Shown one piece after another: positions 1 to 5,939 of a DNA stretch of 19,359 nt. The position numbers and the translations under genes were made by a program. How positions within the stretch are numbered: the first letter of the stretch is position 1; every line of letters starts with the position of its first letter. The notes beneath the pieces are model-generated. The model saw only the letters and a list, made by a program, of their open reading frames with translations. It was not told the DNA's origin and did no database searches. Origin of the DNA: Psychrobacter sp. (GTDB lineage: Bacteria > Pseudomonadota > Gammaproteobacteria > Pseudomonadales > Moraxellaceae); assembly GCA_020024075.1 (NCBI GenBank), contig JAHHUJ010000009.1, forward strand, positions 1 through 19,359, written 5' to 3'.

Positions 1-40
1 GATTAAAAGTCTACTGCTCTACCAACTGAGCTATCGGCCC
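1..40 (-). tRNA. tRNA-Lys (anticodon TTT), 5' part only, cut by the window edge
   Basis: Read on the minus strand from base 40, the sequence begins with the acceptor 5' strand GGGCCGA, then TA and a D-arm containing AGCTCAGTTGGTAGAGC. The anticodon loop CTTTTAA occupies 9 to 3, with anticodon TTT at 7-5. The D-arm and anticodon arm match bacterial tRNA-Lys closely from memory of the E. coli gene. The variable loop, T-arm and acceptor 3' end lie outside the window, so the 3' end and any further tRNA genes cannot be seen. A good promoter lies about 170 bases upstream, leaving a long structured leader. Confidence 0.93.
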
Positions 41-48
41 TGAACGGC

Positions 49-178
49 GTTAAAAAATTGTATACAATTTTAGCCGTGCAAGAGAAATTCCCTTAAAGGG
101 GAATTTCTACAAAGTTAAAAAAAGCACTGCTTTTTTAGCTTCGCAAGAGAAAATTACTTAAAGGTAATTTTCTAATCA
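49..178 (-). repeat. Two tandem 65-bp units, each with two palindromes, in the tRNA-Lys leader
   Basis: Unit 1 (49-113) and unit 2 (114-178) share a layout: GTTAAAAA, a palindrome, TAGC, GCAAGAG, then a hairpin with loop TTAAAG. The palindromes are AAAATTGTATACAATTTT at 54-71 in unit 1 and a 9-bp stem at 118-136 in unit 2. The second hairpins have perfect 10-bp stems at 83-108 and 148-173. Between the two copies the loops are identical. The stems differ at three positions, and both sides change together so pairing is kept. Corresponding bases are exactly 65 apart (GCAAGAG at 78 and 143). Pairing is read by eye; a structured RNA role is inference. Confidence 0.8.
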
Positions 179-208
179 CGTAAGGAGTTGCTGTATCCCC
201 TTAACGTG
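177..208 (-). other. Hairpin at the start of the putative tRNA-Lys leader transcript
   Basis: On the plus strand CACGTAAGG (177-185) pairs with CCTTAACGTG (199-208), leaving one bulged A and a 13-nt loop. With the predicted start of transcription near 209 on the minus strand, this would form the very 5' end of the leader RNA. It sits directly next to the two 65-bp hairpin units. Confidence 0.5.
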
Positions 209-365
209 AGAGCACATTATACGCCTCAAAAATGAGAATGCAACCCTAAATCTTAAATTTTTCTATTTTTTTTAGATTAATCTTTTTTTGTACTCTTAGC
301 CTTAGCTTGTACTCTTAGCTTTAGTGTAAAGCTATTCATATTAGCGTAGGCGGCAGCTAACCGTA
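209..365. other. Spacer between macB and the tRNA-Lys leader
   Basis: This stretch holds no plausible gene. Besides the promoter at 216-243 it contains a palindrome AGATTAATCT inside T-runs near 274-283, a 19-bp tandem direct repeat starting GTACTCTTAGC (290-308 and 309-327, imperfect), and a hairpin AGCTTTA-GTG-TAAAGCT (317-333). None is followed by a clear U-tract on the minus strand, so no intrinsic terminator for macB is evident. Confidence 0.45.
216..243 (-). promoter_or_regulatory. Sigma-70 promoter driving tRNA-Lys
   Basis: On the minus strand a -35 box TTGCAT (243-238, 5 of 6 consensus bases) and a perfect -10 box TATAAT (221-216) are 16 bp apart. The start would be near base 209, just after GTGCTCTC, a G+C-richer stretch of the kind found in stable-RNA promoters. 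The only gene downstream on this strand in the window is tRNA-Lys, giving a leader of about 169 nt. This is the best promoter match I see in the window. Confidence 0.72.
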
Positions 366-2450
366 TTAATCTCTAGACAAAGCTTCAACTGGATTGAGCT
401 TCGCTGCGTTGCGGGCCGGTAAGAAACCAAAAATAACCCCGATTAACGTAGAACAAATAAAAGCGGCGATAATGGAGGTAGGGGAGTAGATAACGCTGAA
501 ACTATCAGAGCCTAAGCTATTAATGCCCTCTCCAATCAAAAACGCTAACAGGATTCCTAGACCGCCCCCTAAGATACAAACTAGGACCGCCTCTATCAAA
601 AACTGCTGCATAATATCACTTTGACGGGCTCCTACCGCCATACGTACGCCAATCTCGTTGGTACGCTCGGTCACTGAAACTAGCATAATATTCATGACTC
701 CGATACCTCCCACCACTAACGAGATAATCGCAATAGAGGAGATGAGAAGCGTCATGGTATTGGTAGTAGACTCAATGGTTTGACGAATAGAGTCGGAGTT
801 ACGGGTTCTAAAGTCATCAGCCCCATGTCGGCCTTCAATTAGCTCTGAAATTGCTGACTCTGCGGCACTGGTGGAGATTTGATTGTCAATAAGCACCACG
901 AAGCGATCAATGGTTTCTCCGCCCACAATACGCGACATCATAGTGGTGTAGGGCATATAGATAGTAGGGCTGTCGCTAGAGGAGCCAAATGCATTGTCGT
1001 TGGGCTGTAACACCCCAATTACACGACCTGGGACATTGCCAATAAGGAGCACTTCTCCAATGGGGTTGGCGATGTCTGAAAAGAAAGTGCTTTTGGCATT
1101 ATCGTCAATGATGATGTCCTGCACCCGCAAGGAAATGCTTTGTTCATCGAAGCTTTGACCTTGTGCTAGTTTTTCTCCAGTGACCTCTAGATAGTCTGAG
1201 CCTACACCACTGATGCTAGCAGACTCTTGTATATTGCGGTAGCGGACACTGGCGCTGGTATCAAGCTGCGGGCTGACACTGACCACATAAGGTTGATCGG
1301 CCACAGCTTTGGCATCATCTGGAGTAAGATTGTCATCATTATATTGTCGTCTGGGGTCGCCATAGGGGTAACCATCAATAACGGTGATGGTATTGGTGCC
1401 TAATGAGCTGATGTTGGACAAAATTTGCTGCTGCGAGCCTTGACCTATACCTACCACTGATACCACCGAAGCGATACCAATGATAATACCTAGCATGGTC
1501 AATAGGGTGCGCATCTTGTGAGCGCGCATCGCCAATATTGACATTCTAAAAGCTTCTGACAGACGGTCAATTAGTGAGCCAAGACGGCTTTTTTGTTTGT
1601 GGCGTAATGCTTTTGAAGGACTGTCAGTAGCTATTGCTTCTTCATCGGCTGGGTCTTGCGTTTGGTCCGAATGGTTGAAGTGCTCATTGCGGTAATCTGC
1701 AATAATGCGTCCGTCTTTGAGCTCAATGACTCGCTCGGCTTGCTCTGCAATGCTGGGGTCATGGGTGACCATAATCACCGTATGACCTTGCTTGTTTAAA
1801 TTATTTAGAATTTGTAAAACGTCTTTCCCCGACTTACTGTCCAAGGCACCTGTGGGCTCATCGGCCAAGATGACATCACCGCCATTCATCAAAGCTCGGG
1901 CTACCGATACGCGCTGTTGTTGTCCGCCTGACAGCTGGCTGGGCCGGTTATGTACCTTATCACCTAGACCTAAATCCGTCAGTAATTGTTCAGCTCTCTG
2001 TGCTCGCAGCTTATTGTCCATTCCAGCATAGATGGCAGGTACAGCGACGTTGTCTTGAGCATCAATATCACCAAGTAAGTGATATCTTTGAAAAATAAAG
2101 CCAAAATGCTCACGGCGCAGCTTGGCCAATTCATCGGCATCCAGCTGCTTAACTGATTTGCCAAAGATAAGGTATTCACCGGCAGTGGCCTTGTCTAAAC
2201 AGCCTAAGATATTCATCAAGGTGGATTTACCTGAGCCGGACTGACCAATGATGGCCACCATTTCACCTTGGTAAATAGTGAGATCAATGCCGTGTAAAAT
2301 ACGAATGGTTTGCTCACCAGCGGGAAACTCACGGATGATACCGCTTAGTTGCATGATGGGCTCTGCCCTCGGGTTTGGCGGTGAGGCAGTTCTTTTTTGC
2401 ACTGAGTCGGGTGCAACAGAGTTGCTTATTGGCGGCTGGGGTGTGGTCAT
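366..2450 (-). CDS. macB: MacB: ABC transporter ATP-binding and permease protein of the MacAB efflux pump
   Basis: MacB is an inner-membrane ABC protein that works with the adaptor MacA and a TolC-type outer-membrane channel to expel macrolides and other substrates. The 694-residue product has the MacB fusion order. The N-terminal ATPase has Walker A GQSGSGKST (69-77), signature LSGGQQQR (173-180), Walker B VILADEP (193-199) and the switch histidine in THDP (H230). A polar linker follows at about 252-290, then a first membrane helix near 316-336, a large periplasmic domain and three C-terminal helices. It is longer than E. coli MacB (about 648), partly from a 32-residue Pro/Ser-rich N-terminus. 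Met33, just before the conserved LSGIIREF segment, is a possible alternative start. It lies 122 bp downstream of macA, probably in one transcript. No TolC homologue is in the window. Confidence 0.95.
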   Translation of the reverse strand: MTTPQPPISNSVAPDSVQKRTASPPNPRAEPIMQLSGIIREFPAGEQTIRILHGIDLTIYQGEMVAIIGQSGSGKSTLMNILGCLDKATAGEYLIFGKSVKQLDADELAKLRREHFGFIFQRYHLLGDIDAQDNVAVPAIYAGMDNKLRAQRAEQLLTDLGLGDKVHNRPSQLSGGQQQRVSVARALMNGGDVILADEPTGALDSKSGKDVLQILNNLNKQGHTVIMVTHDPSIAEQAERVIELKDGRIIADYRNEHFNHSDQTQDPADEEAIATDSPSKALRHKQKSRLGSLIDRLSEAFRMSILAMRAHKMRTLLTMLGIIIGIASVVSVVGIGQGSQQQILSNISSLGTNTITVIDGYPYGDPRRQYNDDNLTPDDAKAVADQPYVVSVSPQLDTSASVRYRNIQESASISGVGSDYLEVTGEKLAQGQSFDEQSISLRVQDIIIDDNAKSTFFSDIANPIGEVLLIGNVPGRVIGVLQPNDNAFGSSSDSPTIYMPYTTMMSRIVGGETIDRFVVLIDNQISTSAAESAISELIEGRHGADDFRTRNSDSIRQTIESTTNTMTLLISSIAIISLVVGGIGVMNIMLVSVTERTNEIGVRMAVGARQSDIMQQFLIEAVLVCILGGGLGILLAFLIGEGINSLGSDSFSVIYSPTSIIAAFICSTLIGVIFGFLPARNAAKLNPVEALSRD

Positions 2451-2572
2451 AGCAAAATCTTCAGTTCAGGCAAAGCTAATAAAAAACTAGCCTAAGATAA
2501 ATTCATAGTCAGTGATCAGTGAATAAATAATCAGCGAATAACAGGTGAGTAAATGGTCATAAAGATTACCTC

Positions 2573-3907
2573 TTACATTCCAGGCGGACGACGGCTACGG
2601 CTTTGTTCTTGACCGGAGCCACCTGAATTCTCACCAATAATTACCGCTTCACCTGCTTTTAATCCACTTAGGATTTGAGCTTTCACTCTATTGTCGATAC
2701 CGACGGTAACAGGTCTGTCTTCTACACTACCATCTGCTTTTAATACGCGCACATAGTTACCCTTGTTGTTAGTGGTACTATTAGCTCCTTGAGATTTTTT
2801 GATCGCAGCAGAAGGGACTATTAGAGTGTTATCAGCTTTATCGATGACCACATAGACTTGAGCGGTCATATCAATACGGAAACGGCGCTCAGGGTTAGGC
2901 ACTTCGACATAGCCAATATAATAGATGGCAGAGTCGGTGGAGCTGGTAGAGCTGATTTGTTCGGGGGCAGGCTCGACAGCGGTTAATATGGCATCGTACT
3001 TTTTGTCCGGATCACCAATGGTATTGAAGTATACCGGCATGCCCGCTTTTACATTAATCACATCTGCTTCTGAGATTTGGGCATTAATACGCACCGTTGA
3101 TAAGTCGGCTAAAGTGACGATAGTGGGCGCAGCTTGATTGGCGTTAACGGTTGTCCCTTGCTCGGTGACCACAGCGACCACAGTGCCGTCCATTGGGGCA
3201 CGGATAGTGGTATAGCCTAAGTCAGTGCTGGCGGTATTTAAGTTGGTTTGGGCTTTGCGTAGGTCGGCTTCACTGCTGGCGATATTGGATTGAGCGGTGA
3301 TTAGAGCTGCTTGAGCAGTCTTGATGGCTGCTTGTGCTGCGGCCACACTGGCTTGTGCTTTTTCGACTGTGGTACGTGCATTTTCGACTTCTTGTTGGCT
3401 GATAGCATCCATAGCAAGTAATGGGCGCAATCTGGCATAGTCAGATTGAGCTTGCTTCAAGTCGGCCTTACGGCTTGCTAGATCTGCTTGGGCGCTTTCT
3501 AGCCCTGCTTTGCGGCTATAATACTCCGCCTGCGCACTTTGTAATCCCGCTCGGCCTTGCTCTAGAGTAGCTTGTTGGTTAGATAGATTGTTCTTTTGGG
3601 TAACTTGGTCAATTTGAGCGATAAGATCGCCTTTTTTTACTTCATCACCCACATCCACATACAGCTTAGTGACCTCCCCAGAGACCTGAGCCCCTACATC
3701 AACTGTGTTTAGGGCTTTTACTTTCCCTGAAGCCATTACATTACGTTCGATGTCTCCTACCTCAGCAGTAGTGGTAATGTAGTTTGGTGTCTCCTCTTTG
3801 GGTTTGAATTTATTATATAAGAGTATGCCCAAAGCCAAGACAACTAAAGCTATGAGACTCCATTTTATAAGAGACTTGTAAGTTTTCTGATTAGAGATAA
3901 AAGCCAT
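2573..3907 (-). CDS. macA: MacA: periplasmic adaptor (membrane fusion protein) of the MacAB pump
   Basis: MacA bridges MacB to the outer-membrane channel. The 444-residue product starts with a cytoplasmic basic stretch and one membrane anchor (about 14-31). A half lipoyl domain (about 65-100) is followed by a long alpha-helical hairpin (about 101-230) rich in Ala, Gln and Leu. The second half lipoyl segment contains YTTIRAPMDGTVV, then come a beta-barrel and a membrane-proximal domain. The tail is Gly/Ser/Arg-rich (GGSGQEQSRSRRPPGM). The hairpin appears longer than in E. coli MacA and carries three near-identical 14-residue blocks at 120-161. The ATG at 3907 fits the membrane anchor; the ribosome site is weak. 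It precedes macB on the same strand. The family assignment is firm; the transported substrate is unknown. Confidence 0.94.
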   Translation of the reverse strand: MAFISNQKTYKSLIKWSLIALVVLALGILLYNKFKPKEETPNYITTTAEVGDIERNVMASGKVKALNTVDVGAQVSGEVTKLYVDVGDEVKKGDLIAQIDQVTQKNNLSNQQATLEQGRAGLQSAQAEYYSRKAGLESAQADLASRKADLKQAQSDYARLRPLLAMDAISQQEVENARTTVEKAQASVAAAQAAIKTAQAALITAQSNIASSEADLRKAQTNLNTASTDLGYTTIRAPMDGTVVAVVTEQGTTVNANQAAPTIVTLADLSTVRINAQISEADVINVKAGMPVYFNTIGDPDKKYDAILTAVEPAPEQISSTSSTDSAIYYIGYVEVPNPERRFRIDMTAQVYVVIDKADNTLIVPSAAIKKSQGANSTTNNKGNYVRVLKADGSVEDRPVTVGIDNRVKAQILSGLKAGEAVIIGENSGGSGQEQSRSRRPPGM

Positions 3908-3952
3908 GTCACAATCCGCAACCTAATTTTAAATAGGCTTATGATACCTTAC

Positions 3953-3973
3953 TACCATAAAAAGAATATGGTA
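3953..3973. promoter_or_regulatory. Inverted repeat upstream of macA, possible operator or promoter region
   Basis: TACCATA (3953-3959) and TATGGTA (3967-3973) form a perfect 7-bp inverted repeat around a 7-nt centre, about 46 bp upstream of the macA start. On the minus strand a weak promoter (TTGTAA, 16 bp, TACCAT) would have its -10 box inside this repeat. The symmetry could be an operator for a regulator of the efflux genes or a transcript hairpin. No regulator gene is adjacent. Confidence 0.3.
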
Positions 3974-4039
3974 TTAAGTTTAAGAAAGGTTACAAAAGAC
4001 GGTTGTAGTTACCAAAAAACCGAGAAACAGTGAGCTTGG

Positions 4040-4089
4040 GTGAATAAATAGCTAGGTGAATAAACAACTGGGTGCTATAAATAAGTTGG
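4040..4089. repeat. Short tandem repeat, about three 16-18-bp units, between holA and macA
   Basis: Three consecutive units begin GTG and contain an ATAAA core: GTGAATAAATAGCTAG (4040-4055), GTGAATAAACAACTGG (4056-4071) and a more divergent GTGCTATAAATAAGTTGG (4072-4089). The core AATAAAYARCT also occurs in the 21-bp array near 10331-10457. The unit start GTGAATAAATA also appears once at 2521-2531, between macA and macB. Confidence 0.6.
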
Positions 4090-4157
4090 AGTAGGTGAAA
4101 TCAATACAGCAGTGGGTACCGCCATAATTTTTTTGGCTAAAAAACCAAAGTAGCTGA

Positions 4158-5240
4158 CTAAAACAGTCGGTGTCCTGTCACTCTTAAGGCCGCTTGTAAC
4201 ATAAGCTCCCATGCTGGTTGACGCACAATACCTTTGACCGCTTTGTCACATTGATAAAGAATGTCTGGCCAATCGGCAATGCTTTGTTGGGTTTGACGTC
4301 GGCAAGCATTTTGATATAAAGACTGCTTGCTACTCCAGATACCTATACTTTGCGGATTTTCTCCTGCCATAAGCTGCATAATCAGGCGCATATCTTTACT
4401 AATGGCCCAAAGTATTAAGGGAGTGGGTTCTTCGGTGGCTTTTAATTGCTCCATAATCTTAACTACCTGAGCGGCATTGCCGGCCAACATAGCATCGGAT
4501 AAATCAAAGACACTATACTGTGCATCACTGACTAAGGCATTTTTTAAGGCCTCGACATCAATGGTGGTAGTGCTCGCTAAATCAGAGGAGTCAGGTTGGC
4601 TGCTATCAATAGCAGATTCGTTAGGAGAGACGGTCTGTGGTGAATATAAATATGACAAGCGCCATAAGGCCTGATAAGCACTGAGCAGATGATGTTCTCT
4701 TTGCACCATCAAAAACTGCCAAGCTTCGGGTAACAAATTCAGCCCAAATTTTTGCGATTGAAAGGTTAGAATCTGTTGACGTTGGTTCTCATTATACAAA
4801 TTACAATCAATGACATGCCCTTGTTGCGCAAAGGGTATATACCACTTACTACTTTTTGAGCGGTTATCTACTTTACCAGTTAGCCATAGCATACAGTTTT
4901 GGTTATCGCCATTATTGGACGCACTGGCAAAACTTGTGAGCTCTTGCAGCATTGCCTTATCAGGCTTGTGATTACCGGTCACGATAACCGCTGTGGCATC
5001 ATCGAACAAAGATAAGCTGTTCAGCTCACTCATAACCTCTTGCCAAGTCTTACTTGACACCAGCTCTAAGCGTTTGACGGCCAGATTTTGTGCTCGCCAA
5101 GAGATACGCATGGCATCGATGAGCCATTGCTGTAACAAAGGCTCATCACCATGTGATAACCACAATCCGGTTAAGTTCAGCGGGTTTGTGGCGCTAGCAG
5201 CGCTAAGCTTTGGATAGATATTTAAAAAAGTATCTTCCAT
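4158..5240 (-). CDS. holA: DNA polymerase III delta subunit (clamp loader)
   Basis: HolA is the delta subunit that opens the beta sliding clamp within the clamp-loader complex. The 360-residue product fits the family: an N-terminal region with GLWLSHGDEPLLQQWLIDA (about 25-43) resembling the HolA start, the SLFDDATAVIV segment (77-87), a P-loop-like fold without an ATP-binding Walker motif, and a C-terminal helical collar domain with LILWAISKDMRLI (275-287). A Ser/Thr/Asp-rich stretch at about 200-226 looks like a flexible linker insertion and explains the extra length over the E. coli protein (343). It begins 3 nt after the lptE stop codon, as the last gene of the leuS-lptE-holA operon. The gene order, which is conserved in gammaproteobacteria, supports the call as much as the sequence does. 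Confidence 0.9.
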   Translation of the reverse strand: MEDTFLNIYPKLSAASATNPLNLTGLWLSHGDEPLLQQWLIDAMRISWRAQNLAVKRLELVSSKTWQEVMSELNSLSLFDDATAVIVTGNHKPDKAMLQELTSFASASNNGDNQNCMLWLTGKVDNRSKSSKWYIPFAQQGHVIDCNLYNENQRQQILTFQSQKFGLNLLPEAWQFLMVQREHHLLSAYQALWRLSYLYSPQTVSPNESAIDSSQPDSSDLASTTTIDVEALKNALVSDAQYSVFDLSDAMLAGNAAQVVKIMEQLKATEEPTPLILWAISKDMRLIMQLMAGENPQSIGIWSSKQSLYQNACRRQTQQSIADWPDILYQCDKAVKGIVRQPAWELMLQAALRVTGHRLF

Positions 5241-5243
5241 GGC

Positions 5244-5936
5244 TTAAGGGGTAGACTCAGCTGCAGGCGAGGTAGAATCAGTTGGCACCAATACGGCTAT
5301 CTTAGAGTCATCTTGTTTAGCTTTTGGTGCAACACGAGGTAAGTTGAGTGCCACGTATTGATCGGTAATGCGCTGGGCTAAATTTATATATAGCCACTCT
5401 TCAATTTGCTTACCTTGTTTATCATCGGTACTAACTGAAGCTTCATCAAATTGATAAGTACGCTCTACTTGTACTTGGTTTTTTACAATCATCGGCTCAT
5501 CAGTCTCGCCCTGATCGTTATTCAGTGTTTCGTAAAACACATCCGCGGACAACACTAGGCGAACCTCGGTTAACACCCCGACCAATTCGTAGCGTTTAAG
5601 CTTTACATTCTCTACACGAATGCTAGAAGTGTACTGCTTGTCACTGCTATTAATTTGACGGCCAATATCATCAACCACATTGACCCCAACGGCATTCAGG
5701 CGCTGTGTGAGTGGCTGTTTTAGACGAAAGCTGGTGGGGTCATTATCATTGAGGCTAAGGGAGGTGCTTTGCGTCACATAAGTCATAGGACTGTCATAGC
5801 CACGCAAATGAAAGCCACAACTGCTCAATATAAGCGGCGTTGCCACTAATGCCGCCGTTAATAGCGCAGTGCACAGAGCACCACGCTTATTTGTAGCAAC
5901 AGTACCAGTTTTAGTCTGGGCTAATTGATGAGTCAT
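5244..5936 (-). CDS. lptE: LptE: LPS-assembly lipoprotein (plug of the LptD translocon)
   Basis: LptE is an outer-membrane lipoprotein that sits inside LptD and helps insert lipopolysaccharide at the cell surface. The 230-residue product has a basic N-terminus, a hydrophobic signal segment (about 20-37) and a lipobox LSSC with the lipidated cysteine at 40. The family-typical GFHLRGYDSP follows directly. The middle region has the alternating beta-strand pattern of LptE, and the C-terminus ends in a polar Pro/Ser/Thr-rich tail of about 30 residues, making it longer than E. coli LptE (about 193). The gene starts 3 nt after the leuS stop and ends 3 nt before holA, so the three are almost certainly co-transcribed and translationally coupled. 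Confidence 0.93.
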   Translation of the reverse strand: MTHQLAQTKTGTVATNKRGALCTALLTAALVATPLILSSCGFHLRGYDSPMTYVTQSTSLSLNDNDPTSFRLKQPLTQRLNAVGVNVVDDIGRQINSSDKQYTSSIRVENVKLKRYELVGVLTEVRLVLSADVFYETLNNDQGETDEPMIVKNQVQVERTYQFDEASVSTDDKQGKQIEEWLYINLAQRITDQYVALNLPRVAPKAKQDDSKIAVLVPTDSTSPAAESTP

Positions 5937-5939
5937 GAT

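Noticed and set aside
366..3907. A new export system built on macA and macB
   Set aside because: Both proteins fit the ordinary MacAB pattern, and no bacteriocin, lipoprotein or modification gene stands beside them.
4132..4158. Terminator after holA made by TTTGG and CCAAA arms
   Set aside because: The stem is only about five pairs with an AT loop, and the minus strand continues with A residues rather than T.
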